A DNA stretch of 64,000 nt from Bifidobacterium ramosum (GTDB lineage Bacteria; Actinomycetota; Actinomycetes; Actinomycetales; Bifidobacteriaceae), in assembly GCF_009299505.1 (NCBI RefSeq), contig NZ_WBSM01000011.1:1-64000 (forward strand), given 5' to 3'. Position 1 is the first letter of the stretch, and every line of letters starts with the position of its first letter. A program made the position numbers and the translations under genes. Below the pieces are notes generated by a model. The model was not told the DNA's origin. It was given only the letters and a program-made list of their open reading frames with translations, and searched no databases. Of this stretch, positions 49,973 to 59,018 are shown in pieces.

Positions 49973-49980
49973 AAAGCTCA

Positions 49981-52290
49981 TCAGCCATTCGCCACCACGG
50001 CGGTGACGAGCAACTCCTTACGCGGTCGGGTCATGGCCACATACAGAAGGTTGCGTTCCTGACGATAGAGCTGGTTCAGCTTGACCGAATCCCCTACGCA
50101 TTTGCGCACTTGGCTCGGCGGCGGGCACTGGTCCACATCCGGCACGACCACATAGTCGAACTCCAGACCCTTGGCACGATGCATGGTCGCCACGCGAATG
50201 CCTGACTTGCTTGTTACCTCCTTCGTTTTATTATCCAGCTTCAACGCCTTGTATGTGGACTTGCTGTTCAGCGCATCCACCCAGTCGTCTACATGCTGGT
50301 TGTCGCGCACGATCACGCAAATACCCTCCGGCTTAGCCATGGAATCCTGAGACAGTCGTTTATCGATCCAATCGGTCACGCAGCGAAATTGGGCGTTCCA
50401 GCTCTTGCAACGCAGAGCTTCAGGCCATTCACCATGCGTCAATGAAACACCATCGCCAAAGGACTCTTCCTGAGCTGAATCATCGAACACGCCAGTAAGT
50501 GAATAATCCAGCTCATCAGGCTTCTTTCGAGAGAAATCACTGACTTGTCTGCCGTTATTTTTGGCATCTTTCACTGCCTGCATTATGCCATCCACAGTAT
50601 TCGCACCACTGACTCGGCAAACAGTTTCGGCAACTGTTTTGATCTCGTTTGTCGTACGATAGTTGACTTTGAGACGGAAGCTGCGCCCGGCAATCGGGAT
50701 GCCACACTGTTTAAGTGATACTCGGTTGCCATACAATTGCTGATGGTTGTCGCCAGCGATGAAGATATCGTTGGCGTGACGGTCGACCATACTACGCAAC
50801 AGACGGTACGCGGACGCACCAAAATCCTGCCCTTCATCGACTACAACGAACGCGAATTTTTGGGTGGCCTGCGGCCCGTCAAGCAGTTTGGCCGCAACAT
50901 GCATTGCATAAGGTTGATCATATTCCTTATGCTCGTCCATCAGTTGCAGATAGCGTTCCGCAACCTCCCATACCGCTTCACGCTGCGCTTTAACCAAACG
51001 TTCGCCACGCCCGCGACGGGGAACCGCAAGATATTCATCCAGACAGGTGACATTGTTCGCAAGAATCACCTGCTCCCATTCTCGAATGAAGAAATCAACA
51101 GGCAGTTTCGACACTGACTCGTCTGAAGAGGCAGACTTGGCTTCCTCCCATAAATCATCGGTGTTGTACTGTACACGGAATTTTGTGTTGCGGTACACGA
51201 ACGGATACAGCCACTTATCGAGATTGATGACTCCGATATGAGCCAGCTCCTTCTCGGAGCACAACAGCTTCATATTGCTGAGAATGTCGTTGGCCAGATT
51301 GGCAGTGAACGTGGTCAACAGCACCTTACGATCACTACCTTGTTGAAGGAGGCTTTGAGCCAAGCGACGGGCACGGTGCATGGCTACCACGGTTTTACCG
51401 GTACCTGCACCTCCAGTAACCCGAGCAGGCCCGGAGTAGTTGCCATCGACAACGGAACGCTGTGTCGGATGTAGGAACACGCGCCACTGGGCCAATGGCG
51501 CGTTCATCAATCGTTCGAGGTCTTCATCATCGGTGAGGACCACGAACTGCTGCTGGGTGCCGTTCGATGTGAGCATCGTGCGTGCGTCTCGTTCGGCTTG
51601 ATTATCGCCCGCAGCGTCGATGAATTGCTGCGAGGATTCAGTCTGTGTGAAACCATATGAAGGACTCTGCTTGCGATCATCAGCAAGAAGACCAGCGATC
51701 TCTTCCTTCTTGTAGCCGTCAAGGGCAAAATCGACGTACATTTGGGCCTGTTCAGGCAACAGATGGGTCATTATCTTGGCTACGGGTTTGGAAGGTGCCC
51801 TGCGCAATACAGATACTCCGTTGGCGGGAACACCAAACTCGATCAAATCATCATCGCTGAACGGTGCGAGCAAATCAGTATGCGCACCAACGCTTGCTCC
51901 GTCAGCTAGCAGTTGTGCAAGCTGGGCAGAGCTGGGAGCATCTTCCAGTCGAACAGTGTTGGTGAGCATGTCGGTGGTGACCTGATGCCGACTTATCCAG
52001 TCATAGGCATCGTCGTGGCCTTCGTCAAGATGCAGGATCGTATAGATGTTGGTCCGGTCTTTACGAAAGATCACTGCACGGCAGCTTCGTGTGATGCGCA
52101 CAGAACGCATCCCCTTGTCCTTCATTCCGGTCGGCAACTCGACGTGCAGACCCAGCAGACTGGGATCTGTCCGGAGTTTACGGACAAACTCATAAAACGC
52201 CTTCTGCGTGCGTTTCTGGGATTTATTCAGTTCGGCGATCACATCAAGGAAAAGCACGATCGTCACTGGATTTTCATCTGCTTGTGGCAT
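49981..52290 (-). CDS. UvrD/Rep-type SF1 helicase with RelE-like N-terminal domain
   Basis: 769 residues. Residues about 10-100 look like a RelE/ParE-superfamily toxin fold (KAFYEFVRKLRTDPS, LHVELPTGMKDKGMRSVRIT, YTILHLDEGHDDAYDW). A linker region is followed by the helicase: Walker A GGAGTGKT (293-300), FAFVVVDEGQDFG, VNYRTTNEI, TMHRAKGLEFDYVVVPDV and QERNLLYVAMTRPRKELLV. The start has GGAGG 7 bp upstream. Such helicases recur in defence islands. It lies downstream of the restriction cluster on the same strand, separated by 150 bp with its own ribosome binding site. Confidence 0.85.
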   Translation of the reverse strand: MPQADENPVTIVLFLDVIAELNKSQKRTQKAFYEFVRKLRTDPSLLGLHVELPTGMKDKGMRSVRITRSCRAVIFRKDRTNIYTILHLDEGHDDAYDWISRHQVTTDMLTNTVRLEDAPSSAQLAQLLADGASVGAHTDLLAPFSDDDLIEFGVPANGVSVLRRAPSKPVAKIMTHLLPEQAQMYVDFALDGYKKEEIAGLLADDRKQSPSYGFTQTESSQQFIDAAGDNQAERDARTMLTSNGTQQQFVVLTDDEDLERLMNAPLAQWRVFLHPTQRSVVDGNYSGPARVTGGAGTGKTVVAMHRARRLAQSLLQQGSDRKVLLTTFTANLANDILSNMKLLCSEKELAHIGVINLDKWLYPFVYRNTKFRVQYNTDDLWEEAKSASSDESVSKLPVDFFIREWEQVILANNVTCLDEYLAVPRRGRGERLVKAQREAVWEVAERYLQLMDEHKEYDQPYAMHVAAKLLDGPQATQKFAFVVVDEGQDFGASAYRLLRSMVDRHANDIFIAGDNHQQLYGNRVSLKQCGIPIAGRSFRLKVNYRTTNEIKTVAETVCRVSGANTVDGIMQAVKDAKNNGRQVSDFSRKKPDELDYSLTGVFDDSAQEESFGDGVSLTHGEWPEALRCKSWNAQFRCVTDWIDKRLSQDSMAKPEGICVIVRDNQHVDDWVDALNSKSTYKALKLDNKTKEVTSKSGIRVATMHRAKGLEFDYVVVPDVDQCPPPSQVRKCVGDSVKLNQLYRQERNLLYVAMTRPRKELLVTAVVANG

Positions 52291-52439
52291 GAGACATCCT
52301 CCAAATCGGCTGTGACTGTCGAGGTTTCAGATTGTCGTTACCCTGTTCCATCACCGAAACCACAGCCAAGTCTACTCGTTTTCATCGCCTGACGGTGAAG
52401 TTAACGACACGCTTCACGTGGGAGCGCCTTTGCGGCCTG

Positions 52440-54077
52440 TCAACGTTTGATGGAATTCGGAACAATGCTGCTGGATGATGCGTGATTAAACATCTGATGT
52501 AGATATTCCAAGGTTTCGGATGTGTCGGGAAGGCTATTCAGATACATCCGTATTGCTTGTTCCGCATCCAATTCGAATAAGAGGATGTACCGGGGCATGC
52601 TTTTACCCATGTCTGTCATGAACTTCAATGACACTCGCCCTCGTTGAATCAGAAGGGGCCGTTCGTCTGTGTTTTTCCCGCTATCTAGTGTACGTTGGGA
52701 GGGCAGTATGAGCGCGTTACCTAGAATGGTGATGGGACCGTTTATTTTCTTGTTTTCCCTGAGCGGTAATTCTTGGCGGAGAGCCATCATGTAAAAGAAT
52801 TGCTTGATGAGATCGCCTATGCCGGGTTGCCCAGTTATTTGGCCTACCTTGCTGTTCGTGGCATCAAGCTTGTATTTGGGAATATAGTATTTGGCGTCCA
52901 GAATGTAGATGGAAGTCTGATCCTCTTGTTGGTCGGTGTTTATTACGTCCGGTATCAGGGAATGTGTCTCTGCAGCCGCCGTGTCTATGGTATTTTGCGT
53001 CGAGGCCTTTGTCTCGTCGGCATCCATATCGTTGACAGTATTTACAGCATTTGAATCGGAGTTCCACTCCAACTTCAGAAAGAATTCCCAATTGGGTTTT
53101 GGCAAAGTGATTCGATCATCATGATGGAAGATTTGCTTACAGATATCCTCCCATACACGATCGAATGATCCCGTGCCTTCGGCCAGGATACTGGTTCTGT
53201 TTGCAGGACTGTAATCCTCGAGGTAATTGAGCATGTTGTGTAGTAGGAGTTTCTTTCGCGTCTCGAACTGGATGTTAAGCTCTCGTCGCAAACGGAGTTC
53301 TAATATAGAAACTTCGCCGATAGCTTCCAGGCTTTCACCTGAGTTCTTGACCAGCGGCATGTGCAGAATCCCGTTCAGGCCGGTACTCTCGATGAAAGTG
53401 CTGATTTCGGTAAGTATCGCCAGCTGCACGCGTGCTATGAAATTGGACGATTCACGAGTACGACGTGAAGTAATCAGCTCCATGTATGCCGGTGAGCCGT
53501 TGTTCATTATGGGAGTGGTTTGATCGATAGTACGTGGCCACTCGATTTCGCCTTCGCCGTTGAGTTCTTGTACTCTCCGTGAATTCGTGTACGGTCCGTT
53601 TTGCGCATAATCATCCAGTAGGAATCGATAAAGACCAAGCTGGTTTTGTATGAGTGATTGTTGAGTGGCTACCGGACTGAAAGTAAGCTCATCCTGCTGA
53701 GTCGGATGAGAGACGAAATACCTACGTATGGCCGCAAGTATGTCGGAGAGAGACGCCGAAGCTAGCTCTGTGGGAATAGTATCCTCTCTAGGAAGATACG
53801 TGTAATATTTCGGCAAAATCGGGAACAGGAACCCGTTTGCTGCAATTACTCCCACATAATTGAATTGATATCCGCCGTCTACATTTTTCAGCAACCTTTT
53901 TTTACCTATTTTCATGCTGGCAAGCAGGTTGGTGATGGAGGCGACGTCATCATCGATACGAGTGTTGGACACATCGTCGGTGGATGACGCATAATGCGGA
54001 AAACTGCCCACGATCCAGGCTTCACGAATCTGCCGAGAGGTGTAGAGTGCTCCTTCGATAAAGAATCGACTAGTCAT
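52440..54077 (-). CDS. McrC/LlaJI-like restriction nuclease subunit
   Basis: 545 residues. The N-terminal region contains YVGVIAANGFLFPILPKYYTY, typical of LlaJI-type/McrC-related partners of McrB GTPases. A PD-(D/E)xK-like nuclease core is visible near residues 395-430 (SIYILDAKYYIPKY, after the preceding VIPDVI strand). It starts 6 bp after the McrB-like gene, so they form a two-gene unit. The sequence is clearly AT-richer than the core chromosome, which suggests transfer. Assignment to LlaJI rather than McrC is tentative. Confidence 0.68.
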   Translation of the reverse strand: MTSRFFIEGALYTSRQIREAWIVGSFPHYASSTDDVSNTRIDDDVASITNLLASMKIGKKRLLKNVDGGYQFNYVGVIAANGFLFPILPKYYTYLPREDTIPTELASASLSDILAAIRRYFVSHPTQQDELTFSPVATQQSLIQNQLGLYRFLLDDYAQNGPYTNSRRVQELNGEGEIEWPRTIDQTTPIMNNGSPAYMELITSRRTRESSNFIARVQLAILTEISTFIESTGLNGILHMPLVKNSGESLEAIGEVSILELRLRRELNIQFETRKKLLLHNMLNYLEDYSPANRTSILAEGTGSFDRVWEDICKQIFHHDDRITLPKPNWEFFLKLEWNSDSNAVNTVNDMDADETKASTQNTIDTAAAETHSLIPDVINTDQQEDQTSIYILDAKYYIPKYKLDATNSKVGQITGQPGIGDLIKQFFYMMALRQELPLRENKKINGPITILGNALILPSQRTLDSGKNTDERPLLIQRGRVSLKFMTDMGKSMPRYILLFELDAEQAIRMYLNSLPDTSETLEYLHQMFNHASSSSIVPNSIKR

Positions 54078-54083
54078 TACGGT

Positions 54084-55643
54084 CTATTCCCCAGTATCTT
54101 GTGCATCCTGATTGCCCGATACCTTTTTGGAGGTTGATGCGGGCTCCTCCGGCTGATCGGTACCCAGATCAGTGTTGATTCCTTTTTTGTCATCGTGGGG
54201 TTTATCGACTCGTTCCAATCCTTGAAAAATACCGTAATTGATAGTATCCCAAGCGTCGAAAAGTTTCTGCAGCGAAAGATCCTTCCCTTCCTCGGTAAAA
54301 GTGTCCGGACCGATCGCCTGCTTAATCGAGCTGATGTCGAATATTTCGGTGAGATGGTACTTTGCAGCATCTTCAAATAGGTACATGATGACCTTATTCT
54401 TCATGGCTTTGTCGAATGCTTGGCTACCGAAGGCAATGCCGTTATTCCCGAGAAAGAATGGCCCCATCTGCTTGTCTTCAGGAATGCCGGTTTTAAGCAA
54501 ATTATCATTAATGGTTTTGCGATATCTTGCCCCCCAGTCACGATCTTTGATAACCGGTTCTCCAGTCTTCCGATCTACCGCATTCACTCCATCATTGATG
54601 CCCACGTATTCAAAGTCCCAGCGGCGTTTGAATGCTGTATCCAAAGAGAATACGCCTTGATCGGCGGAATTCATCGTAGCGAGAATATACATGTTTGATG
54701 GAATAACGATTCGAGAGCAGTCGCCTATCCCTGTCAGTGATTGAAGGACTACACGTCCTTTATCGGTCAGGAGGTTAGGATTGAAATCCTTGGCTTCTGC
54801 GTTTTCTGCTGAGTGAGGATCATTCAGCGCGGTTTGGCGAAGATATTCACGGAGGTCCTCGCTTATGGTGATCGCATATTCGCTCTGTCCACCATCATTG
54901 CGATCAAGCAGCTGGAAGACATCACCAAACACGGAGGCTGCTTCGGAGCGATTCAATTCCTCGATGACCAGTGCATGTGGGTTGCTCGGGTCGTTGAGTG
55001 CATGGATCAGTACACGGGTGAACGGACCTGGACGGAATTGGTATTCTACCTGGCGAAGGATGGTTCCATTTGCGTCTTTCCTGGAAACAGTAACCGGTTT
55101 ATATGAGCCCACGAATTGCGAATGCAGGTAATCCGCATAAAAAGTTACCCGTTCGTACCTGCCAGTGAAATTTTCTTGCAGCACTTGATTCAATCGGTAG
55201 CTTTTGCCAGTACCGGGTGCACCGAAGTAGATGACGTTACGAGGAGAATCCCCTTCTCCGTTGAGCATACTGACACCCGTCTGGGAATTTCTGTCTAGAA
55301 ACTCTGCATATGCCTTCAAAGCCGAAAACAAGTTACTGTGATCATCGCGCCATCCGTCTGATCCCTTGATCAGATAATTACTGGATGATTTGATTTCATT
55401 TCGCATTGTTTGGATGACATTAGCATCAGAGATTGAGAATAGGGAAGTATGTACCGATAGAATCGGTACATCTGAAAAACTTCTCTTTGTCCCAGCAAAA
55501 CAGAAATTGGCAGGATCATAGTTGGATAGTCGAGTCGTATAGTTGTTAGCGGTAAGTTGTGACCCGTTAGAGGATCGGACAAACCATGCTCTAAATGCCT
55601 CTTTCCTTTCTGATTCTTCGCTTGCCGACGCTTCATTGTCCAT
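54084..55643 (-). CDS. McrB-like AAA+ GTPase subunit
   Basis: 519 residues. N-terminal domain of about 120 residues of unknown specificity, then the McrB-type AAA+ motor: Walker A GAPGTGKS (141-148), the TFYADYLHSQFVGSYKP segment, Walker B ALVIEELNRSEAASVFGDVFQLLDR, and the McrB signature ILATMNSADQGVFSLDTAFKRRWDF. With its nuclease partner it would translocate and cleave DNA. Whether the target is methylated (Type IV, McrBC) or a specific sequence (LlaJI) cannot be read from sequence. No cytosine methyltransferase gene is nearby, which favours the modification-dependent option. AGGGGA lies 8 bp upstream. Confidence 0.88.
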   Translation of the reverse strand: MDNEASASEESERKEAFRAWFVRSSNGSQLTANNYTTRLSNYDPANFCFAGTKRSFSDVPILSVHTSLFSISDANVIQTMRNEIKSSSNYLIKGSDGWRDDHSNLFSALKAYAEFLDRNSQTGVSMLNGEGDSPRNVIYFGAPGTGKSYRLNQVLQENFTGRYERVTFYADYLHSQFVGSYKPVTVSRKDANGTILRQVEYQFRPGPFTRVLIHALNDPSNPHALVIEELNRSEAASVFGDVFQLLDRNDGGQSEYAITISEDLREYLRQTALNDPHSAENAEAKDFNPNLLTDKGRVVLQSLTGIGDCSRIVIPSNMYILATMNSADQGVFSLDTAFKRRWDFEYVGINDGVNAVDRKTGEPVIKDRDWGARYRKTINDNLLKTGIPEDKQMGPFFLGNNGIAFGSQAFDKAMKNKVIMYLFEDAAKYHLTEIFDISSIKQAIGPDTFTEEGKDLSLQKLFDAWDTINYGIFQGLERVDKPHDDKKGINTDLGTDQPEEPASTSKKVSGNQDAQDTGE

Positions 55644-55751
55644 TATGATTGTCCCCTCTGGAGTGAGTTTCTATAACAGAATATTCCCAGTATGCAAAGC
55701 CTGACATAATATCGAGCGCATAGCCGCCGGTATGGTGACCATGCACTCGAA

Positions 55752-58700
55752 TCACTGCAGCGCATGAATCTTATCAAGTAGCGTCTGATAGGTAACAGCT
55801 TGTTCGTAACGAACGTCGCCGGCAAGTTGGAAATCATTGAAAAGCTTTTCGGCGCAGGCGATCTTGCCGCTTTCTATGTCGCGTAGCTCGAATTTGTCCA
55901 TGCTGCCCTTGGTTTCCGCGATGAAGAAGAGGTGTTTGATGCCGCTGCCTTCGCGGAAGGCGACCGCCCAGTCGGGCGCGTAGTTGCCGACCGGCGTGGG
56001 GATCTGGAACCCTCGAGGCAGCTTCGCGTAGACGGCGACTTCGTCCGCGGCGTCGAGATCCTTGGCGAACCGGCGTTCCACGCTTTCGGGCGCGGTGCCG
56101 TCCGGGAACACGTAGTCCTGCACGCATTTGCTGGCGCGGTATGCCACGGCTTCCTCGCGCGCGTTGCCACCCGCGGTGAAGATGCTGGCATCGTACTCGC
56201 CGGCGATCCGGTCGTAGCAGATGTGGTCCACGATCATGGTGGCCTTCTCCTGCACGATCAGTTTGGAGACCTTGGCGATGAACTGTTCGGGATTGTCCTT
56301 GAACATGCGGAACTTGTCGCCGCGAATGCCCTTCAGAATCGCGGCAGCGCACCGGCGCGTGATGGTCGCGCCACGGGCCACTTCTCCGAGCAGATCGTAG
56401 GTGACCCCACCGGACGCGTCCACGTTCAGTTCCTGATTGCCGCTGACGTGCTGGCGCATGAAATGATCACCCGCGGCAAGCTCGTTGCGGTTCGCCTCGC
56501 TCTTCTGCAGACCGCGCGTAAGCGTATAGGTCATCTTCGAGACGACGAGCTCGTCGTTGATGGCCTTCACGGCCTTCGCAATCAGCTCCTCATCCTTAAA
56601 ATCGACCGTGTACGCGTATTTGTGGTTGATGCGCTTCCACAGGGCCTGGAATTCCTTGCGCTGCCAGTTCTCGTTGAGCGGGTTGGAGAGGATCTTCTTC
56701 TTGAGCGCATTGCCGATGAGCATCGCGGTCACGCCTTCAAGCACGCTATCGAGCGAATACCGGATCGCGCCTATCTTGCTGGTCGGCACGACCTGCTCAA
56801 GATCCTTTGTCGTGGATTCGTCAAGCCGCTGTTCACGATACGTATCGGTCAGTTTGTCGTCCATGTCGATCAGATCGTGCTTGATAAGCACGTGGCAGAT
56901 CTTCCGCGCTTCCTCCGCGGTGAACGTGACCGGCTCCTCGCCCTCATGGTCGGGGCCGAGCTTGCCGGCCGGCACGGTGACGTGCGTGAAGAACGCATTG
57001 TCGATCTTGAGCGGGCGCTCGCGCAGCTCGCTTTGGATGTCCTTCTGCAGCGAGGCAGTGAACGTCGCATAGCTTTCGGACGCGATCACGGTCAGCAGGT
57101 TGACCGTCTGCACCTTGGCATCCCCCAGCAGGTTCATGTCCTGGCGCACGCCGTCCTTGTTCACGCACAGGCGCAGACCACGGCCGACCTCTTGGCGTTT
57201 GCCGGTTTCGGAATCGGAGTGCTTGAGCGTGCAGATCTGGAACACGTTCGGGTTGTCCCAACCCTCGCGCAATGCGGAATGGCTGAAGATGAACCTGGTT
57301 GGCTCGTCGAAGCTGAGCAGCCGCTCCTTGTTCTTGAGGATCAGATCGTAGGCGCTGATGTCGTCGCTTTCGTCCGAACCGCGCTTGAGCGTGGAATCGA
57401 TGCTGTGACCATGCTTGTCGATGCTGAAGTAGCCGTTGTGCGCGCGGTGTGCGACCGTGTGCCGCAGCCAGTCACGATACCGTTCGCCGTCCGCATCCAG
57501 CGAGAACCGGTTCAGGTATTCGTGCACGCACGAGTCGTATTCCTCCTCGAACATGCGCGCGTATTCGCCGGGCTGTTCCTCGTTGTTGTCGTCGTACCAC
57601 TTGTATTTGGCGACTTCGTCAATGAAGAACAGGCTCAGGCATTTGATGCCGCGCTCGAAGAGCATCGCTTCCTTGTCGAGGTGGCTTTTGATGGTTTCGC
57701 GGATCTGGATGCGGCGCATGTCCGCTTCCGCACCGTCGTTGAGGATCTCGCCGCGGTTCAGGACGGTGCCGTTGAGGAACCGCACATAGCCGACGCCGGT
57801 CGCGCTCAACTGATCGGGTACGATGCCGTCCGGCGCGATACGCCAATCGTCGCGGTACGCTTCCAGTTCGTTGGATGCCAGATACAGGTCGTCGTTCACG
57901 TCGAACGTGGAGGTCGTTTTGACGACCTTGCCGGTGGTGGGGCGCATCTGCTTGAACTCGATGCGGGCCTGTGGCGCGCGGTTCGGCCGCACGATGATGT
58001 CTTGCAGATACAGGTAGCCGTCGGTGCCGCGCATGTTGTTCAGTTCGATGCCCTTGACCTCGATGCGCTTGACGAGACGCTGGTTGTACGCGTCCAGCGC
58101 ATCGAGCGAGTACACGAGATCATGCTTGACTTTGTGCGTGGCCGAATAGTTGAGCACGAACAGCGGTTTGAACAGTCCGATGCCCTGCTGTGTGGCCTTG
58201 CCGCCCATTTTCTGCGGTTCATCCATGATGATGATCGGACGCATGGCGGCGATCACGTCGATCGGCCGGCGCGAACCGAAGTCGTCGCGCGGGGAGAAGA
58301 TGATGCGCGATTCCTTGCTGCGGCCGTTCTCCTTCATGGATGTGTTGAACGCCTGCATGTTGATGACCATGACCGAGATGTCGGCCGATTGCGCGAACCG
58401 GTCGAGTTCGGTCAGGTTCGAGGAATTGTAGACGAACCAATTGATGTGCTTGCCGTAGCCTTTGCCATCGTCCGCACCGGACGTATAGAAGTAGTCGTCG
58501 GTCAGCGACAGCGACTTGGCCACGCCCTCGCGGATCGCGATGGACGGCACCACGATGATAAATTTCGACCAGCCGTACCGGCGGTTCAGCTCGAAAATGG
58601 TTTTCGTGTACACGAACGTCTTGCCGGTGCCGGTCTCCATCTCCACATCCAATTCGACCGCACCGTTGCCGACGAACAGTTTCTTGGAGTCGGGAAGACC

Positions 58701-59006
58701 GTTGTTGCGCTGCACCTTGTGGATATTGTCGAGCAGCTGGTTGGAGGATAGGACCAGGTCACCGTTGCGGTAACCGGTGTCGTCCAGTTCGTCGTAAAGC
58801 GCGTCGGATAGCGTGCCCTGTTCGGTCGCGGCAGGATCGATGCCAAGATCGCCCTGTTTCGGTTCCGGTGCCAGGCTTGGCGACTGCCACTGACCGACGT
58901 CACGGATGTAGCTGACCCGTTCCTGCGGCGGCTGGCCGGAGAACACATCGCAGACGGCGTTCGCCGCGTCGGTCTGGTATTGGTAGCGTGAGAACTCGAA
59001 TTTCAT
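55752..59006 (-). CDS. res: Type III restriction enzyme, Res subunit
   Basis: 1084 residues, normal for Res (about 970-1100). SF2 helicase motifs: METGTGKT (Walker A, 123-130), IIIMDEPQKMGG, NYSATH, and FSHSALREGWDNPNVFQICTLK then RQEVGRGLRLCVN. The C-terminal endonuclease has PDWAVAF and FIAETKGS (PD...ExK). Res cuts DNA when two unmodified sites communicate and needs Mod for recognition. It starts 12 bp after mod1 with AGGTGG 7 bp upstream. If both mod genes are off, Res should be inert. Confidence 0.97.
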   Translation of the reverse strand: MKFEFSRYQYQTDAANAVCDVFSGQPPQERVSYIRDVGQWQSPSLAPEPKQGDLGIDPAATEQGTLSDALYDELDDTGYRNGDLVLSSNQLLDNIHKVQRNNGLPDSKKLFVGNGAVELDVEMETGTGKTFVYTKTIFELNRRYGWSKFIIVVPSIAIREGVAKSLSLTDDYFYTSGADDGKGYGKHINWFVYNSSNLTELDRFAQSADISVMVINMQAFNTSMKENGRSKESRIIFSPRDDFGSRRPIDVIAAMRPIIIMDEPQKMGGKATQQGIGLFKPLFVLNYSATHKVKHDLVYSLDALDAYNQRLVKRIEVKGIELNNMRGTDGYLYLQDIIVRPNRAPQARIEFKQMRPTTGKVVKTTSTFDVNDDLYLASNELEAYRDDWRIAPDGIVPDQLSATGVGYVRFLNGTVLNRGEILNDGAEADMRRIQIRETIKSHLDKEAMLFERGIKCLSLFFIDEVAKYKWYDDNNEEQPGEYARMFEEEYDSCVHEYLNRFSLDADGERYRDWLRHTVAHRAHNGYFSIDKHGHSIDSTLKRGSDESDDISAYDLILKNKERLLSFDEPTRFIFSHSALREGWDNPNVFQICTLKHSDSETGKRQEVGRGLRLCVNKDGVRQDMNLLGDAKVQTVNLLTVIASESYATFTASLQKDIQSELRERPLKIDNAFFTHVTVPAGKLGPDHEGEEPVTFTAEEARKICHVLIKHDLIDMDDKLTDTYREQRLDESTTKDLEQVVPTSKIGAIRYSLDSVLEGVTAMLIGNALKKKILSNPLNENWQRKEFQALWKRINHKYAYTVDFKDEELIAKAVKAINDELVVSKMTYTLTRGLQKSEANRNELAAGDHFMRQHVSGNQELNVDASGGVTYDLLGEVARGATITRRCAAAILKGIRGDKFRMFKDNPEQFIAKVSKLIVQEKATMIVDHICYDRIAGEYDASIFTAGGNAREEAVAYRASKCVQDYVFPDGTAPESVERRFAKDLDAADEVAVYAKLPRGFQIPTPVGNYAPDWAVAFREGSGIKHLFFIAETKGSMDKFELRDIESGKIACAEKLFNDFQLAGDVRYEQAVTYQTLLDKIHALQ

Positions 59007-59018
59007 GATTCATCCACC

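Noticed and set aside
55932-58751. 939-codon plus-strand frame opposite res
   Set aside because: Shadow of the Type III res gene; amino-acid composition is typical of antisense frames.
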